The position numbers were made by a program, and so were the translations under genes. From positions 1 to 64,000 of the forward strand of contig SUVN01000010.1 in the NCBI GenBank assembly GCA_015061985.1: a stretch of DNA of 64,000 nt, read 5' to 3'. The number at the start of each line of letters is the position of its first letter. The first letter of the stretch is position 1. Source of the stretch: Akkermansiaceae bacterium (GTDB lineage: Bacteria; Verrucomicrobiota; Verrucomicrobiia; Verrucomicrobiales; Akkermansiaceae). The notes beneath the pieces were generated by a model. It made no database searches. It saw only the letters and a list, made by a program, of their open reading frames with translations, and was not told the DNA's origin. Positions 18,421 through 27,412 of this stretch are shown here, piece after piece.

Positions 18421-19053
18421 TCAGCGGCGAATCTCCCACGGTTTGTGGACTGCTTTTGTAATATGGGGCGGGCGGACGTAAATAGGCTCAGCAGGAGCAT
18501 TCAACGCTGCGGTTTGAGCATCGGAGGACATATCCAGCCACGTCTGCACCAGGCCTTCGGCTGTTGGTTGCAAGCCTTCTGCATCCGGTCTTATTCCTTT
18601 TGCCTGCATCACCCCAGGTGCTTCTATGGTCAGGATTCTGACACCTTCTTCCTGCTGCTGTTTAAGGTATTCAGCAGAGACGACATCGATATCGCCGTTT
18701 TCCCGTCGCATCGTCCAACCGCCTCGGCGGGCGTCGGATACAACTACCGCACCTTCTTCCGCCAGCTGAGCCCAGGAACACAGCGCCGCAACAGCCGCTC
18801 CCGTGACCTGCGCGATACCCACGGCTGCTGCGAGAGCCACACGCACCCCTCCGTAGCTCCCCGGGCCGGCTCCCACAAGAATGATATTCAGGGCGGAATC
18901 ATGCAGCATATCCATCGCCTTTTGCAAGGCCGGGAAAAGCCATTCATCATGATTGCGCTCAGTCGTCCATTCCGTTTGGAATACGATATGTCCGTCCCTG
19001 TACAGGCAAAGGGATGCATGCGGAAGTGAAGTCTCTATTGCGAGGATATTCAT
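18421..19053 (-). CDS. tsaB: tRNA threonylcarbamoyladenosine (t6A) biosynthesis protein TsaB
   Basis: TsaB is the inactive paralogue of the TsaD (Gcp) protein and acts with TsaD and TsaE to attach threonylcarbamoyl to A37 of ANN-decoding tRNAs. The 210-residue product starts MNILAIETS, has GPGSYGGVRVALAAA (the family's glycine-rich segment) and the expected ASKHA fold length. The ATG at 19053 overlaps the prmA stop by four bases (ATGA), so I preferred it to an upstream start. Co-occurrence with prmA is a translation-related pairing inside an otherwise transport-related run. Confidence 0.9.
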   Translation of the reverse strand: MNILAIETSLPHASLCLYRDGHIVFQTEWTTERNHDEWLFPALQKAMDMLHDSALNIILVGAGPGSYGGVRVALAAAVGIAQVTGAAVAALCSWAQLAEEGAVVVSDARRGGWTMRRENGDIDVVSAEYLKQQQEEGVRILTIEAPGVMQAKGIRPDAEGLQPTAEGLVQTWLDMSSDAQTAALNAPAEPIYVRPPHITKAVHKPWEIRR

Positions 19054-19898
19054 GCAATTTTCAACTTTGCAGTCGTCCACTTACCACGGGAGACCTTTTT
19101 CAGCAGCTGCAAGCCCTCAGCCTCCGCTGCTCGTATCGTTTCATCGGCTTGTGTATTGAGGATGCCGGATATGATGAGAATGCCATCCGGCTTCATGGCT
19201 GCTTTGAGTCGGGGAAACGCTTTCTGAAGCACGGCAGAGAAGAGATTGGCCAGTACAACATCGGACTGCTCGCCCTCAGCCGGGCTCCATTCAAACACAT
19301 CTGCCTGAAAGAGACTGAGATTGTCTGCACCTCCATTGCGTTTGATGTTCCGCTGTGCTACTTCAACCGCTTTGGGGTCAAAATCAAAGCTGATGGCACG
19401 AGAGGCCCCCAGTTTGAGGCCGGCAAGCGCCAACACCCCTGTCCCGCAGCCGATATCAGTAAGTGTCCATGATGCTTTCAGATGCCGCACATGGTCACAC
19501 AGCATGCGGAGACAGGTAGAGGTCGTGGCGTGATTCCCGGTGCCGAATGCTTGTTCTGCCGGGAAGGTAAGGATGATTCTCCCTTTGTATCGTGCTTTTA
19601 AATCCTCAAGCACTTTCGGATCAGAAGAGGCAGAAATGACGATTCTGTCCCGAATAATGAGGGGAGGAGTGTTTTCGGGAGCCGTCGCTGCAACCCAATC
19701 CGTATCAGGTAATGCACAGGCATTGCCGCCATAGCAAGCCTGAAGGACCAGTGCTTCCTCAGCCGTCTCCGTGTAGACATCGATGGCGATGCGTTCTGCC
19801 TGAAATCCGGCAGAAATGACGGTTCCGGGATAGGCGCTCAGGCGTTGTTGCCAGAGTTCTTCGTGTTCAGCCGATGCTGTTTTATGCCATTGCCACAT
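19050..19898 (-). CDS. prmA: ribosomal protein L11 methyltransferase
   Basis: PrmA trimethylates ribosomal protein L11 using SAM. The 282-residue protein carries FGTGNHATT, DIGCGTGVLALAGLKLGA (SAM motif I), FDFDPKAV (motif II) and VLANLFSAVL, all in the usual PrmA order. The start at 19898 (MWQWHK) leaves 19 bases to the upstream stop codon; a longer version would overlap the preceding gene with no conserved sequence. It lies between the DUF4340-like gene and tsaB in the same orientation. Confidence 0.92.
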   Translation of the reverse strand: MWQWHKTASAEHEELWQQRLSAYPGTVISAGFQAERIAIDVYTETAEEALVLQACYGGNACALPDTDWVAATAPENTPPLIIRDRIVISASSDPKVLEDLKARYKGRIILTFPAEQAFGTGNHATTSTCLRMLCDHVRHLKASWTLTDIGCGTGVLALAGLKLGASRAISFDFDPKAVEVAQRNIKRNGGADNLSLFQADVFEWSPAEGEQSDVVLANLFSAVLQKAFPRLKAAMKPDGILIISGILNTQADETIRAAEAEGLQLLKKVSRGKWTTAKLKIA

Positions 19899-19917
19899 AG
19901 ATAAATGAAAAAGAAGA

Positions 19918-22143
19918 TTACATGTCGATAATATCGCCGGCGAGCCCCTGAGCATCATCAAAGCTCAGGATGAAGAGTTCACCGGTTTCCGCAATGCGAC
20001 CATAGAAGAAAGGTTTATCGCTGTCCCCTTGAGCCGGAGAAATTTCCAGAGTCCGGGTTTCCTTGTGCGTTTTTCTTTCAGCAAGGGCGAGTTCTCGCAG
20101 ATGTTGGTCAAACTCATCCGTTTCCGACAGCATATCTTCCGGCGTTCCGGCGGCAGATTCATTCTGTTGCTCAACGATGCTGGATTCTGCATCGGAATAA
20201 TCCGTTATCTCCAGTTCCAGCTTAACGGAGAAAACCGGGTTTTGGAGAGCCGCCTGAGCGTCAGTGTCATTGTATTCAAGCCATTGATTTGCTTTGAGCT
20301 TCAGCAGGTTTCTGATATAATGCGTAGCGCGGTGCGGGTTGACCCGCGGGGTAACATCTTCACCATTGATGCTTCCTTTCCATGACTCATCAATATAATC
20401 GAAATCCAGTTCCAGCGGCGCTTGCTGGAAGCCGAGGGTCAGCTTGCGAACGGCTGAAATCGGGAAGGAAAGCACTTGTTTTTCCTTCCATTTTTCCGGG
20501 CGGAGAGCCAGCAGACGGGTAAATTTGGTGCTGAGTCGGCAGATGGAGTTAGCGCCCTCCTCCATACCAAACCATGACATGCGTCCGGTAGCGGGATCCG
20601 GATGACGCCTGATGAGGAATACGCGGGGTGAACGGTCTTTAACCAGCGGTAAGTCATGGCCGAAAAGGGTTGCTCTCACCACGCAAGGTCTGGGCAACAC
20701 GTAGATGATGTAGCGTGGTTCGTTAAGACCATACAGGTGCTTGAGCGGCCCCATATCCTCGCCCGGCGCAGCGTCTGCCACAACTTCCTGCACCGGAATT
20801 TCGCTCAAGCCGTTCAAGAATCGCATCACCGCGGCGCTATCGGCTTTTCGGAACGGCTCACCGGAAGCTGCGTACAACCACATATCGCCCACCTGGCTGT
20901 CCTTATCCCCCGGTACCATCATCAGGCGAATGGAGCCGTTAACTGCATTCGACGTACGCAAGACAACGCGGGACACATCCGCGGCATCTACGTCTGCAAA
21001 CTTCAGTGAGCGGAGCTGCTCAAGCGAAACGGGTAATTCGTTGGTATAGGTGGTGCTGTTCTGCAGACGCACCTGTGCCAACGCCTTGTCCGGCAGAACC
21101 GGCAAATCACAAATGGCGTTTACCAGATTGGAATAGCTGCCTTTGCGTAATACCCTACGATCAGCCTGAAGGGTAAATACGGCACGGCGGTCATTTACCG
21201 TGGCGTAACAGAGCATCTGATCTCCGGCGTCTTTTCGGAATGCAGGATAGAGCGTCAGTTCCATGGGCTTATCATAGCCATGCACCGATAAGCAGATACG
21301 CAGTTGGGGGGTATCCGGCAAATCAATAGATTCAGGGTCTTCCACCCGAATGGCCGTCAGATTACTCAACCCCTGTACCAGCTGATTGACTTTTTCCGTG
21401 TCCGCCGCAGTAATGACAGGAGACAGAATACTCCAACTCTCCGTTTCCGTGCGTTGCAGTCGCAGCGTTTGTTCCCCGCAGATGATTGTTATTTCTTGAA
21501 GTTGTTCCTGGTCAAAGAGCAGGGGACGAGGGTCTCTCAGTGACATTAAACCATTCTTGAAATGGTTCAGAATATTACCGCTGACCACATGAACTCGTTT
21601 ATCACGACCATAAAAATTGGTGCGCAGATAAGTCGTGGGAAGCAATGCTTCACTATCCTCCACCTCTGCCAGCCAGGGGGAGGTGTTACCCATAGTGTAG
21701 CGGGCAACCGTGGTGTAGTCATCCTTTTCTCCCTGCGGAACTTTGAGCGTGACATGGATGGGGGATGTCTCAACACCATATTCCCGCATATATTTTTTTG
21801 TTTCCTCATTACGCTCCAGACTGCTCACCACTTTGGCGTTTGCTGTAAAATTAAGAATAGCCTGAACGGCCTCCGGTGCCATGCGGTCAACAAAGGGCTG
21901 CCGAATCCACCAAACGCCCATCGCATCGCGTTCACACTCAATCTTGTCGTGCAAATCCGAAATGCGCATCCAGCAGACATCGTGAAGCTTCTTCGTGTTT
22001 TCGCCGGAGAAAAGCGGCATCCCGGCTCGGAATCGGTAGATACCGGTAATGCGGGACAGATTGCCGTCTACAGCCTGAAATACAGCCAGAACCGTGACGA
22101 CAGCGGCCAGCAGGGCAAGCGCTATGGTGTAAATGATTCTCAT
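19918..22143 (-). CDS. DUF4340-like membrane-anchored protein of a Gld-type ABC module
   Basis: The 741-residue product starts with one membrane helix (about 3-25) and continues as a long soluble, mainly beta, presumably extracytoplasmic region with repeated similar segments. In family terms it fits the DUF4340 proteins that commonly follow GldA/GldF/GldG-like ABC genes. The gene starts 17 bases after the stop of the GldG-like gene. The acidic C-terminus (EDMLSETDEFDQHL) is low-complexity. The function is unknown; I infer that it is the extracytoplasmic partner of the ABC complex. Confidence 0.7.
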   Translation of the reverse strand: MRIIYTIALALLAAVVTVLAVFQAVDGNLSRITGIYRFRAGMPLFSGENTKKLHDVCWMRISDLHDKIECERDAMGVWWIRQPFVDRMAPEAVQAILNFTANAKVVSSLERNEETKKYMREYGVETSPIHVTLKVPQGEKDDYTTVARYTMGNTSPWLAEVEDSEALLPTTYLRTNFYGRDKRVHVVSGNILNHFKNGLMSLRDPRPLLFDQEQLQEITIICGEQTLRLQRTETESWSILSPVITAADTEKVNQLVQGLSNLTAIRVEDPESIDLPDTPQLRICLSVHGYDKPMELTLYPAFRKDAGDQMLCYATVNDRRAVFTLQADRRVLRKGSYSNLVNAICDLPVLPDKALAQVRLQNSTTYTNELPVSLEQLRSLKFADVDAADVSRVVLRTSNAVNGSIRLMMVPGDKDSQVGDMWLYAASGEPFRKADSAAVMRFLNGLSEIPVQEVVADAAPGEDMGPLKHLYGLNEPRYIIYVLPRPCVVRATLFGHDLPLVKDRSPRVFLIRRHPDPATGRMSWFGMEEGANSICRLSTKFTRLLALRPEKWKEKQVLSFPISAVRKLTLGFQQAPLELDFDYIDESWKGSINGEDVTPRVNPHRATHYIRNLLKLKANQWLEYNDTDAQAALQNPVFSVKLELEITDYSDAESSIVEQQNESAAGTPEDMLSETDEFDQHLRELALAERKTHKETRTLEISPAQGDSDKPFFYGRIAETGELFILSFDDAQGLAGDIIDM

Positions 22144-22160
22144 GGAATGAAGCCGGTTTC

Positions 22161-23684
22161 TCAGTGGCGTCTCGTGTTCCAGATAAACAGAGCAATGAGC
22201 AGAGCGCTCAGCGGCATGAATACCAGAGTCAGATACTCCAGCGCATGTCGGGAGTGACGGTGCAGGTCGATCTTCATCGTCAAATCCTGATTGGCACTCT
22301 TGCCGGAGTATTCAGAGCGATTGCACATCCACGACCAGAGGGTGAGCATATAATCACGCTGCTCGGTTCTTGCGTTCTCACGGGAAAGCATCGTCACGTT
22401 GCCCATCACGACCATGGTGGAAAGATTGTTCGGATCCTTGACATTACCGCGAGTGACGGCGGCAATCAGACAGAGAGGGCCTTCCTTGTCCTCGCTCGGT
22501 GTGAACTGCGGCTTGAGATCCTGCCGGGTCTCACCATAATATTCAGCTGAAGAAAGGAGCAGGGGATACAAGGAGAGTCTGCGTAAAGATGCTGCATTTT
22601 CGTCTGCATGCTCCAGAGAGAGAGACATGCATTGCCCGTCCACATGCGTCGATCCGTTCCAGAAGCTGCGGGTGCAATCCAGGCTCTTCGGGAATACAGC
22701 AGAGATGTCATAGTATGCCCGATTGCGGTCGCGGAGCAGAACACGGTCAGAGTTGGGACGGATGCCCTGTTCACGCAGGAATCGGTAGAAGCGCGGAAGT
22801 TTGGGGGAATCCGGATTCAACGCCACCATAAAGGCATTGCGCCCCTCGCGTTCCCAGAACTCGCGAACAACGTTCATTTCTGCCTCCGTGAAATCCGTGT
22901 TGGGAGAAATTACAAAGAGCCCCTCTGCATCGTCCGGCAGCTTCTCAACATCTGCCAGGTTGACCCAGGACAGCTGGATATTGAGGGCCGTGGCCATGCG
23001 ACCGATGGATTCCAGCAAGTCCTGATTATCGCGTGAAACACCGCCCTTACCCTCTGCAACGTACATTCTTCTCATTTCACCCTCTACGGCTTCCGTGATG
23101 GCCGAACAGACGACCTCATCCATCATCAGCGCCACGGCGCGGCGGCTCTCATCCGGCAACGTTTCGTATTTGATGAACGAAGTACCCGGGCGAATGCGCA
23201 CGTGTTTGCGATCGCTCTGGTCGGATTCGAAGGTTTTGAGAGCTTGCGTTTTGTCCTTGCGAGCATCTATCACGCAAAGGTTCTGATTGAACTCCACGCC
23301 GTAAATCTGCGCAATTTCGCGCGCGCGGTTCGGTTGGCGAATGGGGTCGAAATACTCCACGGTTATCTTACCCTTACCGTAGCGCTCATATTCTTCCAAC
23401 AGGGAGCGCATGCGAGCGTAGTTGGTGGTATTACGCTTGAAAGCAAAGATGATGTGAACCGGAGTCTCCCGCTTCTGAACACGCTCGCTGGACAGTACGT
23501 TGATCGTTCGCTCCGAGATGGTATAGCGCTGTTCCTCCGTCAAATCGTAACGTGCATATTCGTGGCAGCCGATATAATTAGCCCCGATAACGATGACGGA
23601 GAGCAGTATCAGATTAATCCAGGCCAGGGGATTATTCTTGGCCTTGCGGGCATCCGGATGCCCGGTATATCCTTGTTTACTCAT
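22161..23684 (-). CDS. GldG-like ABC-associated protein
   Basis: The 507-residue product has an N-terminal membrane helix (about 20-40, LAWINLILLSVIVIGANY), a large extracytoplasmic alpha/beta region and a C-terminal helix (LTLVFMPLSALLIALFIW). This is the layout of the GldG/ABC_transp_aux family, named for Bacteroidetes gliding motility but widespread in non-gliding bacteria. The conserved opening of the soluble part (DLTEEQRYTISE) is visible. I chose MSKQGYTG at 23684, since an earlier ATG lies inside the upstream permease gene. It probably works with the adjacent permease and ATPase. Confidence 0.8.
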   Translation of the reverse strand: MSKQGYTGHPDARKAKNNPLAWINLILLSVIVIGANYIGCHEYARYDLTEEQRYTISERTINVLSSERVQKRETPVHIIFAFKRNTTNYARMRSLLEEYERYGKGKITVEYFDPIRQPNRAREIAQIYGVEFNQNLCVIDARKDKTQALKTFESDQSDRKHVRIRPGTSFIKYETLPDESRRAVALMMDEVVCSAITEAVEGEMRRMYVAEGKGGVSRDNQDLLESIGRMATALNIQLSWVNLADVEKLPDDAEGLFVISPNTDFTEAEMNVVREFWEREGRNAFMVALNPDSPKLPRFYRFLREQGIRPNSDRVLLRDRNRAYYDISAVFPKSLDCTRSFWNGSTHVDGQCMSLSLEHADENAASLRRLSLYPLLLSSAEYYGETRQDLKPQFTPSEDKEGPLCLIAAVTRGNVKDPNNLSTMVVMGNVTMLSRENARTEQRDYMLTLWSWMCNRSEYSGKSANQDLTMKIDLHRHSRHALEYLTLVFMPLSALLIALFIWNTRRH

Positions 23685-23722
23685 AATGGGAAGAAAGAAA
23701 AAAGTTGAGATGGTAAAGAGAA

Positions 23723-24544
23723 TCAGCGGTGCCAACGTCGGTAATCAACGATGCGTTTCGTAAGCCCGAGCGTGAGGATGGTCAGCGTGACGTAGAGCAC
23801 CGCAGGCCGGGAATCTATCAACCCGCGGGAAAATGCGCTGATTTGCTCCGTGCAGGAAATATAGTGGAAGATGGGTGCCGCCGGGAACTCGCCCCAGAGT
23901 TCTGTCACACGCCCCATGAAGTAATACATAATCATGAGACAGGTGCAGAGAATGCCGGCGATAATCTGGCTGCGAGTCAGCGAGGAACAGAGAATCCCCA
24001 GAGCAATGAAGAACATGCCGGAGAGCCCCAGAATCAGATACGGCCCAATCCAGTCTGCCAGGCGGTAATCAATATTGCCCACAGGGTCAATATCATAGCG
24101 CAGGCTGGTGTACACATTACCCAAATCGCTCATCCAGGGGTAGAGCATCATGGGCAGCCACAGCACAATGTAGAAGAGCAGAATGGCAAAATACTTACCC
24201 AGAACAATTTGGGTGGTGGTGACAGGAGCTGTGAGAAGCCCTTCCAGCGTACCCAGTCGTTCTTCCTCCGCCATGGAGCGCATGGTGATGAGCGGGAAGA
24301 TGAAGATAAAATAGAACCAGAAGTTCACGTTGTTGAGCATGTAATACATCACGCCCTCACCGCTGGCCTTACTCATGGTCTGTAACACGGTTTGCAGCCA
24401 GAAGCCTTGCAGTCCCATGGTGCAGGCCAGCAGGACCCAGCCGAACGGGGTGCCGAGAAAAGTCCTCAGCTCATGACTGAAAATGGTGTATAGTGTGTAA
24501 AACCAGCTCTTTCGCCGTTTAATCGTTTCTGAATCAGTTGCCAT
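23723..24544 (-). CDS. ABC-2 type permease (GldF-like)
   Basis: The 273-residue protein has about six membrane helices and the typical N-terminal FSHELRTFLGTPFGW. It also has ITMRSMAEEERLGTLEGLLTAPVT, the segment that couples ABC-2 permeases to the ATPase (the EExxGTLExLLtxP pattern). It lies between the ATPase gene (26-base gap upstream) and the GldG-like gene, and so forms a GldA-GldF-GldG-DUF4340 module. The transported substrate is unknown. Confidence 0.88.
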   Translation of the reverse strand: MATDSETIKRRKSWFYTLYTIFSHELRTFLGTPFGWVLLACTMGLQGFWLQTVLQTMSKASGEGVMYYMLNNVNFWFYFIFIFPLITMRSMAEEERLGTLEGLLTAPVTTTQIVLGKYFAILLFYIVLWLPMMLYPWMSDLGNVYTSLRYDIDPVGNIDYRLADWIGPYLILGLSGMFFIALGILCSSLTRSQIIAGILCTCLMIMYYFMGRVTELWGEFPAAPIFHYISCTEQISAFSRGLIDSRPAVLYVTLTILTLGLTKRIVDYRRWHR

Positions 24545-24570
24545 GTCAGGTTGGAAGTGGTTAAAAATTC

Positions 24571-25512
24571 TCAGTCGCGGCGGGTCATTTCTACAAACAC
24601 ATCCTCCAGACTGGGAATGTGACGGTAAATATGGCGCATGGGGTAGCCGTGCGCGGCAATAATGGCCGCCGCTTTCTCTCGGGTGTCAGTGCCCGGTTCT
24701 GCGCGTACAATGAGTCGATTCCAGCCGCCGGGCAGGGGCTCTTCCACGATGACTTTCTTCACCGGGGCAAAGGCCTCCAGCGCCTGCACAACAGGTGCCA
24801 ACTCGCCCTTGTATTCAATAGACACACGACCTGCGGCGCGCAGCCCTCTTGTCAGGTTTGCCGGAGTATCATCTGCCTTGATGACGCCCTGGTCTATGAT
24901 GATAACCTTGTTACATATCATTTCCACTTCGCTCAGGATGTGGGTGGAAAGGATAACCGTATGTTCCTCGGCCAGAGAGCGAATCAATTCGCGTATCTGG
25001 CGAATCTGGTTGGGATCGAGCCCGTTTGTCGGCTCATCCAATATCAGCAAATCCGGATTACCCAGTAGAGCATCTGCCAACCCTGTGCGTTGACGATAAC
25101 CTTTTGATAATGTACGGATAAGGTTTTTTCTCTTCGGCTCAAGCCCACAGCGGTCAATGGCCCAGCCAATCTGTTGACGCACGGAAGAGCCGTACAGCCC
25201 CTTGAGTCGGGCTCGGTATTCCAGATACTCGTATACGCGCATGTCTTCGTACAGGGGCACGTTTTCCGGCATGTAGCCCAGATGTCTGCGGGCTTCCAGG
25301 GGATTGTCGATGATATCATACCCGGCTATGCTGCCGGTGCCGGCTGTCGGCGGCAGATAGCCCGTCAGCATCTTCATCGTCGTGGTCTTACCGGCACCGT
25401 TCGGCCCCAGAAATCCCACGATTTCTCCTTTTTCTACCGTAAACGTCGCGTCCTTTACCGCCGTGAATCGACCAAAGACCTTGTGCAAATGCTCCGCGCG
25501 TACCATACTCAT
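24571..25512 (-). CDS. ABC transporter ATP-binding protein (GldA-like)
   Basis: The 313-residue ATPase has Walker A GPNGAGKTTT, signature LSKGYRQRTGLA, Walker B LLILDEP and a switch His in STHILSE. A C-terminal extension of the GldA/CcmA type follows (about 225-313). It powers the permease encoded next to it. I chose the ATG at 25512 because the promoter -10 box ends 11 bases before it; an in-frame ATG follows at 25506 and a TTG lies upstream. It is the first gene of an eight-gene minus-strand run with short gaps or overlaps. Confidence 0.9.
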   Translation of the reverse strand: MSMVRAEHLHKVFGRFTAVKDATFTVEKGEIVGFLGPNGAGKTTTMKMLTGYLPPTAGTGSIAGYDIIDNPLEARRHLGYMPENVPLYEDMRVYEYLEYRARLKGLYGSSVRQQIGWAIDRCGLEPKRKNLIRTLSKGYRQRTGLADALLGNPDLLILDEPTNGLDPNQIRQIRELIRSLAEEHTVILSTHILSEVEMICNKVIIIDQGVIKADDTPANLTRGLRAAGRVSIEYKGELAPVVQALEAFAPVKKVIVEEPLPGGWNRLIVRAEPGTDTREKAAAIIAAHGYPMRHIYRHIPSLEDVFVEMTRRD

Positions 25513-25523
25513 AAGCGACAATC

Positions 25524-25551
25524 ATTCTACCAGCTTCTCCTGTGATTTCAA
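25524..25551 (-). promoter_or_regulatory. promoter of the Gld-like ABC operon
   Basis: On the minus strand TTGAAA (25546-25551) and TAGAAT (25524-25529) are 16 bases apart. The -10 box is 11 bases from the ATG at 25512, so the predicted leader is about four bases. Confidence 0.7.
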
Positions 25552-25719
25552 GTTGAAACTATCGCACTGACGGGATGCGTGACGATATTCTCTTTCTCAG
25601 GTGCAATAATTCGGCATTACGTATATTATGCGCAGTTGTAACAAAGTGCCGAATGCCGGTGAAATTTGGATTCCCTGCGTAGAATTGATGGGAATTCAGG
25701 ATTGTGGCGGGATTCTTTC

Positions 25720-25748
25720 TTGACGCATGAGCGTGGTCGCGATAGGAT
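25720..25748 (+). promoter_or_regulatory. promoter of the osmC-like gene
   Basis: TTGACG (25720-25725) and TAGGAT (25743-25748) are 17 bases apart. Only six bases separate the -10 box from the ATG at 25755, so the transcript should be leaderless. Confidence 0.7.
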
Positions 25749-25754
25749 GCTCAC

Positions 25755-26162
25755 ATGGTAAAGTGTCATGTAACATATCAAGGTGGGCTGCATTGTGAAT
25801 TGCAGCATGAGCCGTCCGGAGCAACGGTGTGCAGCGATGCTCCTGTGGACAATCGCGGCAAGGGCGAATCGTTCTCACCGACAGATTTGATGTGTTCTGC
25901 CATGGCAGCCTGCATGGCCACCATTATGGGGATTTACGCAGAAGACAACGGGCTTGATTTGTCGGGAGCCAAGCTGACCGTCGGCAAAGTGATGAGCGCT
26001 AATCCTCGTCGCATAGCTCGCATCGAGACGGAAATCACCATACCGCTTCCGGCTGATACCCCACACGCCAAAGCGTTGGAAGAATGCGTACTGGGAAGCC
26101 CGGCCATGCGAAGTTTGCACCCGGACATTGAAGTGCCGATAACCTGGAATTGGGTTGGTTGA
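25755..26162 (+). CDS. OsmC/Ohr family protein
   Basis: Members of this family are thiol-dependent peroxidases or related stress proteins. The 135-residue protein has FSPTDLMCSAMAACMAT, the helix carrying the first reactive Cys (Cys54), and a second Cys near 111 (LEECVLGSP), in the expected places. The length is normal. Substrate range (organic peroxide or other) cannot be read from sequence. It is transcribed divergently from the Gld-like ABC operon and has its own promoter. Confidence 0.88.
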   Translation: MVKCHVTYQGGLHCELQHEPSGATVCSDAPVDNRGKGESFSPTDLMCSAMAACMATIMGIYAEDNGLDLSGAKLTVGKVMSANPRRIARIETEITIPLPADTPHAKALEECVLGSPAMRSLHPDIEVPITWNWVG

Positions 26163-26168
26163 TATGAT
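26160..26168 (+). promoter_or_regulatory. extended -10 element before the small membrane protein gene
   Basis: TG, one base, then TATGAT (26163-26168) lies nine bases before the ATG at 26178. No good -35 box is present at the normal distance, which is acceptable for an extended -10 promoter. Confidence 0.45.
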
Positions 26169-26177
26169 GCTCGCGCC

Positions 26178-26627
26178 ATGCGAAACCGCTTCACATACAT
26201 CTGCAGCATCCTTCCGGCAGTATTCCTGCTCAACAATCTGCCGGGATTCTTTCATGGATACTGGTCGCTGATAGTCGCCGGTGCGTTGGCGCTGCTCGTT
26301 TGGGTGTTGGTGTGGCTTCGCCTGTACAGTACGGGGAGCCTGCGCCCGGAATTCGCCATCCTTACCATCGTCCCGCAGATGGCAATTTACAGTCTCCTCA
26401 ATGCCGGGACTGAGGCTATCAATTACTTCAATACAACAGTTTATCAATATATTTACACTTTGCTCTGGATTGCAGCAGCCTTCGTCGGTATCCGCTCCAT
26501 GAAAGCCGGAGTCCGGGAAAAACCTAAAGGCAAAAAAGACTCTGTCTACGTGATGATGTCCATTCTCACCGCCGTATATTGTTTCTTTTGCTGCGCTTCG
26601 TTCTACGCCTTGATTACCAATAAATAA
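26178..26627 (+). CDS. small integral membrane protein, unknown function
   Basis: The 149-residue product has about five hydrophobic segments (around 7-24, 29-51, 58-78, 90-108, 125-147) separated by short loops, so it is an inner-membrane protein. No family is recognised. It follows the OsmC-like gene by 15 bases and may be co-transcribed, although an extended -10 element just upstream suggests its own start too. Confidence 0.7.
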   Translation: MRNRFTYICSILPAVFLLNNLPGFFHGYWSLIVAGALALLVWVLVWLRLYSTGSLRPEFAILTIVPQMAIYSLLNAGTEAINYFNTTVYQYIYTLLWIAAAFVGIRSMKAGVREKPKGKKDSVYVMMSILTAVYCFFCCASFYALITNK

Positions 26628-26637
26628 CACTTACGAT
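26610..26637 (+). promoter_or_regulatory. promoter of the Pro-rich lipoprotein gene
   Basis: TTGATT (26610-26615) and TACGAT (26632-26637) are 16 bases apart; the ATG at 26647 is nine bases past the -10 box. The -35 box lies inside the end of the upstream gene. Confidence 0.5.
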
Positions 26638-26646
26638 AAAGAACTT

Positions 26647-27402
26647 ATGAAAAAAGAAATCCTCCTTGGACTGACCGCGGCAGCGTTAGTATCCTGTTCT
26701 CAAACGGAACAGATGGCCTCAGAAATACGTCCCGACCAGGTAGACGGACACGCCAGAATTATTACGCGTTATCAACCTGTGGCAACTCCCGCACCAAAAC
26801 CTGCCCCGAAGCCGATTCTGCGTCAACAGCAACGCCCGACACCGCCCCCTGCAACAATGCCCCCTGCTCCTCTCCCCCCCGTTCCTGAGGAAATTGCAGC
26901 ACCTGCAGAGCCTGTCGTGAAGTCTCTACCGACTCCCAAGCCTCAGATTCTTGCTCCTGCTCAGCCTGCCGGAACAACAGTTTCCCCGATTGCCCAGAAG
27001 CAGCCTGTTGTAGCTGAACCTGCTCCAGCGCCGAAACCCGCACCCGCTCCGGTTGTGACGCAGAAGCAGCCGGTTGTAGCGACCCCTGCCCCTGCACCGA
27101 AACCCGCACCCGCTCCGGTTGCGACGCAGAAACAGCCGGTTGTAGCTGCGCCTGCCCCTGCACCGAAACCTGCACCCGCGCCATCAGTTGCACAACAACA
27201 GCCGCGCGTGGCCACGCAGCCCGCAACATTGACTCCTAAACCGGAAGTCAAGACTCCGACGCCGAAGACAACAACCGTGGAGCAGCGACAGCCGTCCGTT
27301 TCTTCTCCCGGTGCTTCTAATATCCGCACTTTCGGGGGGCGGGCATTCCCCGTGATGCCCGGACAGCGTCGGGGACTGCACACCACCCGTCCTTCTAACT
27401 GA
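26647..27402 (+). CDS. Pro/Ala-rich repeat lipoprotein
   Basis: The 251-residue product begins MKKEILLGLTAAALVSCS, a lipoprotein signal with Cys17 as the likely lipidated residue. Nearly the whole mature part is Pro/Ala/Lys/Gln-rich and unfolded. It includes three 22-residue tandem units starting QKQPVVA (residues 117-182) and a degenerate fourth. Such chains usually span the periplasm or peptidoglycan, like the linker of TonB. The C-terminal FGGRAFPVMPGQRRGL is the only non-repetitive part. The function is unknown. Confidence 0.75.
   Translation: MKKEILLGLTAAALVSCSQTEQMASEIRPDQVDGHARIITRYQPVATPAPKPAPKPILRQQQRPTPPPATMPPAPLPPVPEEIAAPAEPVVKSLPTPKPQILAPAQPAGTTVSPIAQKQPVVAEPAPAPKPAPAPVVTQKQPVVATPAPAPKPAPAPVATQKQPVVAAPAPAPKPAPAPSVAQQQPRVATQPATLTPKPEVKTPTPKTTTVEQRQPSVSSPGASNIRTFGGRAFPVMPGQRRGLHTTRPSN
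26995..27192 (+). repeat. three 66-bp tandem repeats within a coding sequence
   Basis: Units at 26995-27060, 27061-27126 and 27127-27192 each encode 22 residues of the pattern QKQPVVAxPAPAPKPAPAP. They are nearly identical at DNA level, so copy number could vary by slippage or recombination without shifting the frame. Confidence 0.85.
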
Positions 27403-27412
27403 TTTTTTCGCC

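Noticed and set aside
18420..18500. Longer N-terminus for the Cys-cluster protein
   Set aside because: It would overlap the 3' end of tsaB by 80 bases and encodes no conserved residues.
25609..25654. 8-bp inverted repeat (ATTCGGCA/TGCCGAAT) between the ABC operon and osmC
   Set aside because: A short match with a 30-base loop is expected by chance in a gap of this size.
26995..27192. Tandem 66-bp repeats as a CRISPR array
   Set aside because: The units are contiguous with no spacers, and they are in frame inside a lipoprotein gene.
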